The translations under genes were made by a program, and so were the position numbers. The notes beneath the pieces are model-generated. The model was not told where the DNA came from and searched no databases. It saw only the letters and a program-made list of their open reading frames with translations. From NCBI RefSeq assembly GCF_028372415.1, contig NC_092872.1, positions 10,794,001-10,858,000 of the forward strand: a DNA stretch of 64,000 nucleotides. Reading direction: 5' to 3'. Source of the stretch: Notamacropus eugenii. Lineage: Eukaryota; Chordata; Mammalia; Diprotodontia; Macropodidae. Shown one piece after another: positions 1 through 21,800 of this stretch; the stretch's first letter is position 1, and each line of letters starts with the position of its first letter.

Positions 1-545
1 AATTAATAATGAGATGGAGTGGTGGGAAGGAAGGAAGCTTACCTCTTGTCATGGAGTAACAGGATGATTGATGGAATTGTTGGAAGAGACTTTAGAGAGA
101 CCATCAGGTTGAACCTCTTCATTTTACAGAAGAGGAAACTAAGGCAAACAAAAGTTTAAGTGACTTGCCCAGGGTCACACAGCTAGTAAATATCTGAGGC
201 TAGATTTGAACTTGGGTCTTCCTGACTTTAAGTCCAGTGCTCCATAAATTCAATTGAGTTCAAAAATTACTACTAAGAACCTACCATGTGCTTAATAAAG
301 ACCTTATAGGGAATTGGTTCCAGAAGAAACACTTAGTGGGGCTGGAAGGGAAATCATATAGTCATAAAATTTAGAATCAGGAGGGACCTTAGGCATGAGT
401 CCAATCTCTTCATATGACAGATGGGAAAACTGAGTCTCAGGTTAAGCATTTTGCTCTAGGTCCCACAGACAGTAAGAATCAGGATTTGAGCCCAAGACCT
501 TTGAATCCAACTTCTATGCTCTTCGCATTCTGCCTGGATTCCCAC
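1..545 (-). repeat. Two antisense MIR/CORE-type SINEs
   Basis: About 85-245 and 345-530 show the reverse-complement MIR pattern: TTTTACAGAAGAGGAAACT, then a CACACAGCTAGTAA block, then TTTGAAC and a TCTTCCTGACT end. The rest of the stretch shows nothing recognisable. Confidence 0.7.
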
Positions 546-559
546 TTGTGAACAATTTT

Positions 560-1305
560 TCCCTTCCAAATCTCTACCCATAACCCCACAGGGGCCATCT
601 ATATATCCTTGGCTATGATTTTAAATGGTTCCCCTTTTCCTATTATTCAAGGTCCTCCATATTCTAGGGCCATCTTTCTTTTTCAGTCTCATCTCCCATT
701 CCTTCCTTCTACATACTCGATACTTTAGCCAAACTGTCTCACCTTTTTGTTTCTCCCATTATTTCCCCTGGCATTTCCTCCTTCCTTCTGTCTCCAAACC
801 TATCCTTTAAACCTCAACTCAAAAAATATCTCCTCCAAATAATTTTCCTTGATCCCCTTATTTATGATAGTTTTAGGTCTTCCTCCTAAGCCCTCTCTGA
901 TGTTACTGCTCAATGAACTGTTTGCAGCACCCTACCCCTGTTCCTCTCAATGCCCCATCCCATCACCCCATCCCAAGATTTTTAGTTCTCTATGGAGATT
1001 CTGACCATGGCTTTTCCCTTCCCTTCCATAAACTAGAACCCAGTTCTCCATCATCAACTTCTCATGTCTTATCTGTCCTAGAACCCAGCATTCATCTACC
1101 TCTCTCCCCAATACCACTTCCCACCCAGGGGAGAGATCATTGTGTCTTCCAGTTACCTGTGTTCATGTCTCATCCCTCTGCTAGACTTTGACTTCCTTCT
1201 TTGCAGGAACAAATGTATTTATCAAAATTTTGTATTTATTCTCCCCACACCCACCTCTATTTCCAACAGAATATACTTTATACATTAGGCACTTAATAAA
1301 TTATC
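560..1305 (+). repeat. L2 LINE 3' region
   Basis: Pyrimidine-rich DNA with the L2 order: CAAGGTCCTCCA, CTCAACTC and CTCCTCCAAA blocks, a CTTGATCCCC block, and a tail ending GGCACTTAATAAATT. Degenerate. Confidence 0.6.
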
Positions 1306-1311
1306 ATAAAT

Positions 1312-1560
1312 TTATTTATAGTTGGAATGAACCTTAGAGGTCATCAGATCCAACCATATTGGACTAACCTCCTTTTTCATTCTGTGTTCTTCTATCTCTG
1401 TGGCTTGTTTCATGTGGTCTCTCCTGACTGGAGTGGATTTCCCCTCTAAAGTAAAAGCCTCCCCATCATTTTGCAGATGAGGAAACTGAAGTCTAGACAA
1501 TTGAGCCCAGGGTAAAAAACACTAAACCCAGGTCTTTCTGACTCCAAGTATAGTGGTCTC
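1312..1560 (-). repeat. Antisense MIR-type SINE
   Basis: GATGAGGAAACTGAAGTCTA and CCAGGTCTTTCTGACTCCAA mark an antisense SINE. 1561-1767, between it and exon 5, holds nothing clear. Confidence 0.6.
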
Positions 1561-1767
1561 ATGAATCCCAATGATTCTTATAAATCAAAACTTGCCCACC
1601 CCACACACCAGGGCTGCTCTGAATCTTTTCCACCTTCTGAACTCTAACATCTGTTTGTCCAAATATTTCTACCCACCCACCCTTTTCTTGAGCAGCCAAC
1701 CCGAACTGAACCCCCTGCCAAAACTGGTCCTTGTTCCCCTGAGCCAATTCAGTCCAGAAGCACTTAC

Positions 1768-9994
<8,227 letters not shown>

Positions 9995-10038
9995 GCCGGG
10001 TGCTGAGCCCTGGGGCTGCGCCTCACAGACCCCTCCTT

Positions 10039-10054
10039 CAGGGCACCCTCTAGG
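10039..10054 (-). promoter_or_regulatory. Degenerate CTCF-like site upstream of gene A
   Basis: CAGGGCACCCTCTAGG resembles the motif at the B and C promoters with extra bases, and lies about 45-60 bp upstream of the gene A ATG. This is a weak match and may be chance. Confidence 0.25.
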
Positions 10055-10559
10055 CCTGGCCCCGCACACACGAACGCCTTCCTCCCCTGCTCCTGCTTTC
10101 CCCTCACGACCTGGAATCCTCCCCGTACCCCGGCAGACCCCACCACCCCTCTCCTCCCTGGTCTGGGGATCTGGACTTTGGGGAGCCCCCAGGAGAGGAC
10201 CACAGATTCACTCTGCGGACCTGTAACGGCTCCCGCCAGTGGTTCTGTTGGACCGATTGTCCGGTCTTGTTCACCTGGTCAGGCGCTCGGCCCCCGTGGA
10301 GGAGTCGGACCTGCCCCTGCACGGCCTCCCGGGAGCAGCCTGACATTGGGGCCACTAGGGTGACAGGCCCGACCCTTATAGCTCAGGGCGGGTCCAGTCC
10401 TCGGAGTGATGGTCACTGATGTTCTTTCGGCCAAACAGGCATTGGGTGGTCCCAAGTGAGGCCGTGGGGCGTGAATGCAAACGATGGGCCCCGCAGACAC
10501 CGGTGGGGCCCCAGGTGATCCTGGCACAGACAGCCATGTGTCTCCAGTTGGCTGTATGG

Positions 10560-11335
10560 TGATGTGGCCAGGGAGACCCTCTGGCTATCTATCACCATTA
10601 GGACCATCAATAGCAACCTGGGAATGCTGGGCCTGGGGCTTCCTTCCTTTTCCTATCATCAGCCTCCACTGGTACCCACTGAGCTAAGTTCTGGGGGTCC
10701 CTGAGGGCCTTCTCTCTGTTCATTGAGAAGATTCTCCCTACGTCACCAGAAGGGGCCTTGTCATGGGGTGACCCGTCACATTACCTGGCCGTCAGATCAC
10801 CTCATTCTCTGTATTTGCACTGTTTTTCCCCCACTTTAACCACGATGTGAATCACATTGTCACTATTGACTATACCAAATGTCATAGGAAAGACCTGACT
10901 CATGCCAGTCCCTGGTAGTTGAAAGTCCAATATCAGAAATAAATGAGACATCTCCAGGTCATTCAACAATGAACAGAAAGAGGTTTACTTAGCCATAACA
11001 GAGAAAGGATACACAAGGAGGGAAAATCTTAGCTAGACGTGGCTCCCTTTCCCTTCATACAGAAATGCGTCTGGTGAACAGAGCAGAGCATAGTGACTTG
11101 CCTGGGGATATAGCCTGAGGGTCCTCAACTTTATTTGAATGGGTCTTTCAATGTCCTTAAATGACCAGGTCATTTCACCATGGACTGAGTCCATCGGGAA
11201 CCCTTTAATAGCAAAACCTTAGCTCCCTGGGTCAATCAAGTCTTGGGAACAGCCCCCTTGCCTGTTGGGGAACAAACTAGCCCAACCAACGTGTGGAAGC
11301 AGTGGGGGAAAACCCCAGTGCACCCCCGAGACATG
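10560..11335. other. Intergenic DNA upstream of gene A, no recognised element
   Basis: No exon, RNA or clear transposon was recognised. CACCAGAAGGGGCC near 10745 weakly resembles a CTCF core. Confidence 0.35.
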
Positions 11336-11339
11336 CTAG

Positions 11340-11700
11340 GTGTTCGTGCCTTTGCTCAGGTGATTATCTATGCCCTCCTCCTTTTTGCCTACTTAAAAGT
11401 CCAAATCAAAGGTCACCTCCTCCTGAAAGCCTTCCCTGGTTCCCTGGAGGAATGACAATCTTCCTCCTAGTTTTTCCTGCAGCACATTCACTTTGCACCT
11501 CTCTGATACACTCAACATGAAACACTGAGTGTTATAGTTAGCAGCACTTCTGCCTCATTCCCCTGCCCCACACACACTAGACTGTAAGTACCTTGAGAGA
11601 AAGGACCTCATCTTAACTAAACCTTGGGTCTCCCCCTTTTACTTGTATATCACTCTGTGCACAGTAAGTGCTAAATTAATGTTTTAATGAATGTCACCAT
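11340..11700 (+). repeat. L2 LINE 3' end
   Basis: TGCCTTTGCTCAGGTGA, CAAAGGTCACCTCCTCC, CTAGACTGTAAGTACCTTGA and a terminal TAAATTAATGTTTTAATGAA follow the L2 3' consensus. 11701-12230 shows nothing recognisable. Confidence 0.7.
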
Positions 11701-12234
11701 TCTCTGTACCTACAACTCCAGAGTACAGCCAGACACTGAGGAGTGATGATAGAGGATGCTAAGGGAGCCCAAGCTGAACATAAAGGAGAAGATGGGGGAA
11801 TGACGTCATGATAGGAGTGCCTGTGGGTTTTCTTTCCAGCTGCCTGGCCTGGACTTGGAGAGCCTGAGGGCATGCGAGGTACCACTAAGACATAGATGCA
11901 CGCAAAGGAAATGCACTCATAAAGTCTAAGGACCAAGAAGCAGAGATGGTCACTGTCTGGAGGGGAAACCAGAGCAGGAGGCAGGGGCCCTGTGTGGTCT
12001 GGCTCCTTCTCTCCTCTAAGGCTGTCATGGTGTTCTGAGGCCCCGAGTCACTGTGACACCCCAGACACTGACCCACTGAGGAAGTTTTGTCATGAGTGGA
12101 AAACCTTGGAGCTGCTGGAGTTGAGGTGTTAGGATGGGCAGCTGAGCCCTGGTCCAGGGAAGGTCATGGAGATTGGGTGCATTGGTGTGAAGTTGCATTG
12201 ATCTACTTCTAGTGTTCTGACTCAACATTTTATA

Positions 12235-12500
12235 GGAAGGAAGGAAGGAGACAAACATTTATTAAAGACCTACTGTGTGCTGGGTCTACTTTGCAAATGT
12301 TATCTCATCTGGTCCTCATTACAATCCTGCGAAGTAGGTGCTATTATTATCCCTATCATTACAGGTGAAAAAAGTGAGGCAGAGATTAAATGACTTGCCC
12401 AGGGTCACATAGTAAGCATCCACAGTGGGATTTGAACTCACATCTTCCTGACTCCAGACCCACTGCTCTATGCACTGGTGGTACCACCTAGCTGCCCTCC
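12235..12500 (-). repeat. Antisense MIR/CORE-type SINE, near full length
   Basis: It runs from a TTATTAAAGACCTACTGTGT head through CTTGCCCAGGGTCACA to a TGACTCCAGACCCACTGC and CCACCTAGCTGCC end. Confidence 0.75.
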
Positions 12501-12776
12501 AATTCATACCATAAGTGGTGGAAATGACTTTTACTGGGAACACAAAGAGGGGTAGGGGAAAGAGGCAGGATGGAAGCTGCCCATCCTGACCTGATTGGAT
12601 AATCCGCAGCAAACCCTAGACCAATGGAATACTACCCACAAAGAGATGGAACCAAGGGGAAAGGGCAGCTAGCTCCCAGATAGAGAGTCTGAGGGAAATA
12701 CAAAGGAGATGGTCTGACACCCCAGACTGCCATCTGGTGTTGGGTGGTGCACATGACAGAAAGAGTTGGTTACCTA

Positions 12777-12840
12777 TGAATGAATGAACGAATGAATGAA
12801 TGAATGAATGAATGATACATAGATGAAAGAAAGGATGGAT
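12777..12840 (+). repeat. (GAAT)n microsatellite
   Basis: TGAA/GAAT units with one C interruption, followed by a short GGAT run. Confidence 0.9.
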
Positions 12841-12849
12841 GGATACTAC

Positions 12850-13850
12850 CCCCTAAATGGCCCTTTGGAACCTCAAACTCTACATGACCTAAACTGAACT
12901 CATCATCTTTCCCAAAATAGATTTCCCCTCTCCCCAATTTCCCTATTTTTCGCTTGATGACTCCACCCGTTCTGATATAGTCTCGCTGTCTCAAAATGTC
13001 TGAGTTATCTCCTTTTCTTCTCTCTCCTTCATCCCCATATTCAGTCATTTGCCAAGTCCTAATGATTCAACCTCTAAAATACCTCTTACCTCTGACTCAT
13101 CTCTTTTAAGTACTCCTACAAGTTTACCTAGAGCCCCCCTCCCATCTCCCTTGGATCATTATAACAGGAGTCTCTGGTTTTTGTCCAACCTAAGACATCT
13201 CCCACATAGCTTCCAATATAATCTTCCCAATGTATGTCTAACCCTATCCCTTCCCTGAAGACTCAGAAGCCTTCAGTGCTCATCATTGCTAGTCTGGCCG
13301 TTTTCACATCAGCTGAAGCATAATTCAACTGCAACCCTCCATTTTAAATCTGTATGTATCTCTCATCCTTAAATGTTTCTTGTGATTTCTTCATCACCAA
13401 AGGGTGACATTTAATGTCTCTACAATATGATTCCAAATTACCTTTCTGGGTTATTTCCCCCTGCCTCCTTTAAAGAACTTGATAGTCCCCAATCTCATCC
13501 TACCCATGTGCATTGATACAGGTCATTCCCCCCACTACCTGAAACACATTTCCTCTGCATCTCCATTTAGTGAAGCCCTTTTTTTCCTAAGGCCCAGCTC
13601 ACCTGCCCCTTCTTCCAGAACAAATGCATGCCCGCCAACTCTCTATGATCCCTTCCTTCCCAAATATTACTGCAGCATATTATTTGGATTTCTCTGTTCC
13701 CATCATCCCACTCTACTTTGTATTTTATTGATCTGTATATTGCATACAGGATTGCGGATTGTATCTTAAAGCCCCATGAAAGAAGGAGCTTTTTCCACCT
13801 TTGTATTCCCAGGATCTGGCAGAGAGACTGGTATAGAAGGTGAAGAATTT
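12850..13850 (+). repeat. Long L2 LINE segment (ORF2 end plus 3' region)
   Basis: ACTGAACTCATCATCTTTCC, a later GGCCCAGCTCACCTGCC block and a closing block about AAGGAGC and the CAGGATCTGGCAGAGA tail match the long L2 order over about 1 kb. Confidence 0.65.
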
Positions 13851-14090
13851 TACTAATTTTAGTTATATATATTTATATTAAATTATTATTATAAATGTAT
13901 ATAAATTAATATATTATTTTATAAGAATATATTGTAGAAATTATTGTATGTGTATATATTTACACAGAAACATGTAATATATTTTATGTGTATAAAATAT
14001 ATGTATATATAAATATATGTGTATATATGTATATATGTATATATATGTATACCTACACATTCTTGTGCACATATATATATACATGTATAT
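13850..14090. repeat. AT-rich TATA/TATG low-complexity tract
   Basis: Alternating TATATA, TATGTATA and AAATTAATA runs of about 230 bp. Confidence 0.9.
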
Positions 14091-14429
14091 GGGATCTCAC
14101 TAAATCTCTGCCTTAATCCATGATCAAAGCTTGGAGGTGATGCTGGCTTCTTGAAGGTTATGTCAAGAGAATCCAAGTTCTAGAAGTCTCCACAGATCAA
14201 GAAAGGAGCTTGAATCCAAGTGAGAGACTTGGGTCACTTTTCTCCCAAAATCACCTTAGCCATATTTGGAGCTATCTAGAGCTAGATGGGCCACAGGGTA
14301 ATGGTTTTTTTGACCACAGTAACCCTGGAAGTTTACGGAACCAAATTAGAGAGGAGGTTGTTCTCTCTGTTGTTGGAGAGAATGACCACCCAGATGACAT
14401 TAAATTTTCTTGTAGTTGAAGTTAGTACA

Positions 14430-15360
14430 GGATCAGAGGGAAATGGCTGGAAGGGATGTTAGAGGTCATCTAGTCAAGGGTCATAGATCTAGGACTGGCA
14501 AGGACTTCAGGGCCAATTGGTCCAACCCCTTCATTTTACCAATGGGGAAACTGAGTCCAAGAGAAGTTTGCTTATCTGTCAAAGGTCACATCATCACTAG
14601 TGAAGAGGAGGCAGAATTTGAACCCAGTTTCTCTGCCTCCAGAACCAGTACTCATTCCATTCATTCACTTGAAAGAGCATAATTACTGCATTCAATTTTG
14701 GATTCCCAATATGAATTGTAAACAAAAGGATAGGACTACAGATTATCAAAGAAAAAAATACCTTGGAGTTTATCTTAACCTCCTGTTTACTAAAAGAATT
14801 CATAACTGAACCAGCCAGTTAGCTGACCAGTGATTTGGAAAGAAGCAGAAGCAACAACTCATGAGGCTTAAACTCATGAGTTTAATTTCCTGAAATTTTT
14901 GTAGTGGTTTCATGTCATTGGTGAGGTAGTATTCATTTCAACGAGCATTTATTAAATGTCTGCTGCTTGCCTAGCACTGGGGAAACACAGACATAAGGAA
15001 GCAATCTCTTTCCTTAAAGAATGTGTGACATTCTACTAGGAAGAAACAACATTATGCAGGTAAATAAGTACATACATACCACATACATTTTTACATGGAT
15101 ATAACCACAAGCAGTTATTAAGCACCTACTGTATGTATTAAGCACTTATTATGTGTGCTAGGTTCTGGTGATGAAGACAAAAGTGGAAAGGATTCTCAGC
15201 CTAGAAGCAGAAGACCTGGTTACTAATTTCCTATCCTACTACTGGCTGTATGAACATGGGCAGGTCATTTAATTTTAATGTCTCAACATCTTCATCTGTA
15301 AAATGGGGAAATCTGCACTACCTACCTCGCAATGTTGTGAGGAAAGCCTTTTCCAAACCA
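14430..15360. repeat. Repeats downstream of gene B
   Basis: An antisense MIR-type SINE lies at 14430-14660 (TGGGGAAACTGAGTCC). 14935-15060 is an L2/L3-like fragment starting GCATTTATTAAATGTCTGC. A sense MIR lies at 15180-15360 (CATCTGTAAAATGGGG). 14660-14930 is unclassified. Confidence 0.55.
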
Positions 15361-15459
15361 TATGGTGCTATTGGAATGGAAGTCATTGCTGTTCCTTGGA
15401 CGTGAGATACCAACTATTGTCGCCATTACAGAACTCCATTGTCTTACTCATTGTAACTG

Positions 15460-15465
15460 TTTAAT
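15460..15465 (-). terminator. Possible polyadenylation signal for gene B
   Basis: The minus strand reads ATTAAA about 70 nt past the stop codon. It is a common variant hexamer; no downstream GU-rich element was checked in detail. Confidence 0.35.
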
Positions 15466-15531
15466 GGGCTCATCAAAGGCTCAGTGCTTTCTTTTTCAAA
15501 CCACTCAAAGACTGTTTTCAGCATCCCAGAT

Positions 15532-15834
15532 TCACAGGGCCATTAGGAGACCCTGGAAGACCAGCACAGGCAGAACAGAGGTCTGAGAGGCTGATGCGTA
15601 CCTTGTTGGTTGGGAAATTGTTGATACCTCGACAGTGCTCTTCACATCCGAAGCTTTTGTTGGTGGTAATTTGTATGCCATTTTCTTGGTCTCCTCGATC
15701 CAATCCAGATAATAAGATACTCTAGAGAAAACGCTAGGGGAAATAGGTGCTACACACGGCGTGCCCCAGCTTGCAATGCCCACCTGTATCCATGTCTCTG
15801 AAAATTCACAAACAAGTGGACCTCCAGAATCCCC
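15532..15834 (-). CDS. Gene B exon 6, catalytic Ser and C-terminal tail
   Basis: The acceptor is CTTCCTTAG. The exon opens with [19 protein letters not shown], then IASWGTPC and a [14 protein letters not shown] helix. It continues for about 45 residues past the protease domain into a hydrophobic end and a TGA stop at 15532-15534. The tail is Ser/Thr-rich before the hydrophobic end, which fits a GPI-attachment signal, though this is an inference. Confidence 0.92.
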   Translation of the reverse strand, partial: GDSGGPLVCEFSETWIQVGIASWGTPCVAPISPSVFSRVSYYLDWIEETKKMAYKLPPTKASDVKSTVEVSTISQPTRYASASQTSVLPVLVFQGLLMAL

Positions 15835-18800
15835 CTAAGGAAGAGAGAGAAATTGTTAGTAAGAATGGAGGCTACCAGGAATTGTGACAGGGGAAGTGTT
15901 TGGTTCAGTCCTGCCCATCCCCAAACAAGAGAATCACTGATCACAGGATCCTAGAATATCACAATAGAAGACTGTTTAGACTATAGAAAGTAGGAGCTGC
16001 AAGGGATCTTAAAGATCATGTATTCTAAGCCCCTCACTTTACAGATGTGGAAACTGAGGCTAAGAGTTGGGTCTGATCAATGTCCTGTCCAGCACTCTGC
16101 CTGCTGCAACATGAAGTCTCTTTTAGACTTGACCACGACAACCTAAAAAGATGTTGAACCTACTAGCATAGGTTTCTACCCAAGAGACTCATTCATTTAT
16201 TCAAAAAATATTTATTAAGCATCAATTGTATACAATTAAGGCAACGAAGGAGTGTGAATTCCAGGTAAGCCGCAGACCCTGCCCTTAGGGAAGGCCAGGA
16301 ATTTTTCTCCATGATTCTTTCTCTTCCCTCCCTTTCCTCTCCAGATTTCCTAGCCGTGAATCTATACTCCCTTCATAGTTTGGTTCAACCTGGTCTAAGA
16401 TAGTAAATGAGGTAGCAGAATCACTGACCATAGGAATCTGAAGTCTCGAGTCTAATCAAAGTTCTAGCATTTACTACCCATGTCGCCTTGGAAACATGGC
16501 TTTCTCTCCCTGGGTCTTAGGTTCCTCCTTTAGAGATCCAAAAGATCCCTAAAGAGCCTTCCAATTCTAAAATCCTATGATTCTGAGGTTAAAGCTCAGA
16601 AAGAGGCCACTTTGCAGGTGATAGAGAGGGTCCAGGGATGGCTAAGAACTGAGGAGTAGGACAGATATAGAATTATAGCTGTAACCAAAATGGCAGACAC
16701 CTTGACCAGATAGAGCTCTGAATTGTGCACTGAGTCTGGGGGCCCAGGAGGAATACAGATGATCACTCACCAGACAGATGGCCCTTTGATTGAGGATGTC
16801 CCCAGCACACAGCATGTTGTCCTGGATATCATATACTAAGCCGTCTGTCATCGGAACCTCATAAAATAAACTGCATAACTGATTGACAACAAGAGAGACT
16901 TCAGCCTCTTGGAGATAGCGTGCTGCTGGCTGTCTCCCTGTCAACAAGAAGATTTCAAAGTCAGAGCTCTAGGCCCAGGACTTGTCTTTCTCTGCTTACA
17001 CAAAGAAATCTAAACTCTCCAGGTTTGGCCTTCAAGGTCACTGGCAGGCATATGCCTGACCTTGTCATCCACAAGTGATATTTCTCACAGGGACCCAGCA
17101 CAAGCCTCTGTTTCAGGTAAGAAAGAATACAAGCTAATTAGGGAGCTAGGTGGTGCAATGGATAAGGCACTAATCCTGGAGTCAGAAAGACCTGAGTTTA
17201 AATGTGACCTTGGACACTTACTAGCTATGTGACCCTGGACAAATCACTTTACCTCTGCCTGCTTCAGTTTCCTCATATGTAAAATACAGATAATAACCTC
17301 TGAAAGTTGTTATGAGGACCAAATGAGACCATTGAAAAACACGTAGCACAGTGCCTGGCTAGTAGATTCTGTATAAAAATGAGATGAGGAGGAGGAGGAG
17401 AATGATAACTTGTGATTCTTGGTCTGGTTCCATCTCTGAGATTCTCCATAGACCATGCTTACCTCTAAGAATTCCCTCCCTCCTTTCTACCAAATTAAGA
17501 ACTTTAATGCCTTAAAAACCTATCACCTCTACACACTTTCCCCAGGAAGCTTTTCCAAGTTAATGCCATCTGTCCAGACCAAACCTAGGCATGGAGTTTT
17601 TTAAGTGGAAGGAAATCACCAGGAACAACCAACCCCCTAATTACAGAGGAGGAAACTGCGGATCACCAGAGGAAAATGACCTAGCCCAGGGGTGGGGAAC
17701 CTGTGGCCACCTGTGGCCTTCTAGGTCCTTGATTATGGCCTTTTGACTGAATCCAAATTTTACAGAACAAATCCTTTTATTAAAGTGATATCTCAACCCC
17801 TGACCTAGCCCATTATTGATAGAGCTCTAGAATCAATGGGCTTTGTCACAAACATTAAGTTAGGAGACCCAAGTGCTTTGAGGCTTCAGCTAACTGTGCC
17901 TACGTATAAAAGGCTGGGAATTTGACCAGGTAGGTAAAAGAGACAATGACCTTTCTCCCTAATTTAGATTTGTCTTCCTAATTTCTTTCCTGAATCATGT
18001 ATATCAGAAAATGGACCAGTGGTTTTCAAACTTTTGGGTCTCCCTTTACACTCTAAAAAATTATTGAGGACCCTTCTTAAAGAACTTTTGTCTCCCTTGG
18101 CAAAGATACTGGAGTGATTTGCCCTTTCTTTCTCCAGCTCATTTTACATATGAGGAAACTGAGGCAAACAGGGTTAAGGGACTTGCCCAAGGTCACACAG
18201 CTAGAAAGTGTCTGAGGCCAGATTTGAACTCACAAAGATAAATCTTCCTGACTCCAGACCCAGTGCTCTAATCACTGTGTCACCTAACTGCCCCATAGGG
18301 ACTTAATTACTACTTGATTTTATATATGTATATCTAATTATATATGTTATATATTATATAATATCATATAGCATATCATACTATATCATATCATATAATA
18401 TTATATTACATCTTATCATTTTATACTACATTATATTATACTGTATTATATTACATTATATATATATATGTGGTTGGATAGAAGTTCATGATCTAAAGAC
18501 CTGGGCACTTTCATAGACGGAAAGCTTAATATGGGTCAAAGAAATGACTCATATTGTGATTGTATTAGGTCTTCTCTAGAGTCTTTTTTTTCCAGTTCTA
18601 ATGAGTTGATTGTTTTAATGAAAAAGGAAAAAAATCCAATAGATTTAGGCCATATGGACAGGAAAAAGAGAGTATATCCAGAAGGAGGAGAGTAATTGTC
18701 CCACGATCTGAGCACATCTGTCCATGCCATGTTTGGGGGAAAATGGTGGTAAGGTAGAGTGACTCCATAAGAGAAAGAGGAGATAGTAGGGGGAGCTGAA

Positions 18801-21800
18801 ACCATGGTACGTGAAACTTACCTAAAGCTATTAGGGTTGTTTAGTCTCAGGAAGAGAAGGCCTATCAGGGCACAATCACTTTCTATAACAATCTTGAAAG
18901 TTATCATGTGAAAGGAGATTAGACTTGACACCAAAGGAGAGAACTAGAAGCAGGTGGTGGAAGGGTGATATGAAAAGGGAGTTACAAGAAGTCATATTTT
19001 AGTCCAATCCAAAGAAGGCTTTCTTTAGAACCATCCAAAAGTGTAATGGACTTCCTCAGTAGTCAGTAAGTTTCCCATTAAGTGGAGGTTTCATAACCAC
19101 TCATAAGGGGTGTTTTAGAAAAGAGTGAAAAGTTTTAAGAGAGCCCAGCTTCCCTGTATTTCTATTAAAAAAGTAATAGAAATGTCCCCCTTCCTTATTA
19201 AAAGAAGAAGCAAGCTGCCATGAAGACTTCCCTCCATTTGCCCCCCTACCAAAAACAGAACGTTTTCAGAACAAGGAAACAATCAAAGACACGAGCAAAC
19301 AAAAGAAAAATCTGACATAATGAATTAATAATTGGAATGAAAAGAACTAAGGCAAAGAGTCCAGAAGGAATATAACGTGAATGAACATGAGGGGCACCAG
19401 AAATGAAACTGGACCTCTCCTGAGGGACATCAACGCAGATAATAAAAACAGGAAATGAAATAACTAAATGACATGAACACAGAACAAAGCAAGATCACAA
19501 AAGAACGCAACCCCTTCAGAGCAGCCGAAAAAGAATATGCAGAAAATGAGGAATTCACTGAAAAATAGAATTCTGTGATTGGGGAACAAAGCAATAGGAA
19601 AAAATGGAACAGGAAAACAAGCCCCAAAACTACCGTTATTTGAAAATACTGTACGGCTCTTTTTAAAATAAAATGGCAGATATGGAAGATGTTGCTCTGA
19701 GAAATAGTCTATTTGGCTCCAAGAAAAATGCAAAGAAAAGGGAAGTCTCTTAGGAAATTGTACAAAAAAAAATTTCCCTGACATATTTAAATGAGATAAC
19801 AGATTATAAATTTATAGAATTCACAGAACATCCATCAGGGATCCATTCACATAGAAACATCTGCGTCAAACTCCAAGGCTACAATGACAAGATAATTTTT
19901 TAGACAACCAAGAAGAAATATATCACATGTAAAAATGTGTCAATTCTATTGCTCTGGATTTTTACCCAAGTCAAGGAATATTAGAAACAAATAGAACATG
20001 ATATAATGCAAATCAAGAGAAATTTAGTTTAATTCCAAAATTAGTCACCCAGCAAAACTGACCATGTCTTTGAAGACAAAACTTGGTAAGTTAAAAGCCA
20101 ATCATAATCCCCGAAGTGGAAACATGCATATATGAAACATCAAGAAACCAGCATATCCGTGGCAAATAGAATGAAACTCAAAAACTTGAATAGCTGATGA
20201 TTAATCGTCTAAATTCTAAAGATAACAGAACAATAACAAGAATACAATGCCTTTGCAATGGACTCACCATAGGGGGAGTCATCACTTTCATTGTTTTAGC
20301 AGGCAAAATTTGCTCAAAGATTCTATTTAAAAAACAAACAGGCTAGGGGATCACTGCTTCTTTAGGAAGTGGTTCCCATCCTTTAAAGGATTAAAGTGTG
20401 TTATATACTTCAGGGAACAGGGGGAAGAAAATTATATTTGAGAGGGGTCAGGGTATCTTTTAGGTCCAGACTTTTCCACAAAGTCTAAATTGAGACATCC
20501 TGTCATAAAGCAGAGACAGTGAGGCGAGGGCATGAACTTAAGGGTTACCTAATGGTCCCTTAGATTAGGCTGGCTTTAACAGCTGGACCATTTCCTAGAC
20601 ACAGGACAATACTTAAGGTTAAAGAGGAGGTGAGTGGGGTGGGGGGAGCAGCTTACTGAAATACATTCTTCCTTATTGCAAGGCTCTTGAAAAAGATAGC
20701 TTTAAAATAGAGGTACTTACACCACACTGGTTTCTACAGATGACAACAAAACGCCAGCATTGGTTTGAACAACAACTATTTTAACGTAATGACCATAATG
20801 GGATAATAAATTAAGAGCACTTTTTTTTTATTAACAAGAAAATTACACAGATTGTCTTGAGTTAAAAAAGGGAAAAAAGAGGCAGTAAATTAAAGAAAAT
20901 AGAGAAATAAATTGATTATCATTGTTACAGAGGAAGGAGGGGAAGGAAAAACCAAGGAAGTAAGTAGCATGGGACGGATATAAAGTTCCAGAGAACAACA
21001 CTTTCATCTCAAACAAGGGGGAAGCTTTCCCTTCGAAAAACTTGGTTAAAATTCATAGTTTTTTTTCTCCTTTCTAATTCTTTTTCAATTTAAGGCCCTT
21101 TTTATTAGTTTTTCAATACTTCAGGAAAATGTATTTTTTACTAAGCTTTGCCATGTACACTCCATCTTTGGCCTGTCCTTTCCATATTTTAAGTCATAGT
21201 ACACAAATCCAGATCTCATTCTCATATACCATCTTTTTTAACCAATAGTTCATTTCTCAAATTTTCCTCTTGCTTCCAAATCCCTTGTTCCACATTTGCA
21301 ACAGAGATGGAAACACCCTATAGTCTGCATTTTCTTATAGAAGGCTTTATAATACTTACTGATCTTTCTAGATTCTTTCTGGTAGTTTCATATATCCCAA
21401 CATGACAGGGATAAGAATAGTAGTAGTCATCAGGTTTGACAAGTTTTGAAAGGTTCTTGTCTCTGATACGTGTGATGGCAAGACGGCAGCTATTTCATCA
21501 GTATCAGATTATATCCCTTTCTTACAAAATAAAATAATATAATAACGCATGGTAGATGATAATCCAAAGTTAACAGCTATAACCCTTAATGTAAAAGGAT
21601 AGAAATTTCTCATAAGAAAAAAAAACATACAATGGAATACTCAACAATATGTTGCCCATAAAAAAATACATAATGCACAAAAACACGTGTAGATTTAAAA
21701 GTAGAGTGCAAAACAGAATTTACATATGTAAACTTAATGACATAGTCATCAAATTTATAAAAAACATTCCTTCCCAGCTTGGTTTAGATGCCATCTGAGG

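Noticed and set aside
1-1767. Expected Ser exon (exon 6) of gene A
   Set aside because: I looked for GDSGGPL on the minus strand and found none. Intron 5 is 2.9 kb in gene C, so the exon most likely lies beyond the left edge; I did not call gene A broken.
17140-17380. tRNA gene
   Set aside because: The box-B-like segment belongs to the tRNA-derived head of a SINE; no cloverleaf is preserved. The same applies to the other SINE heads.
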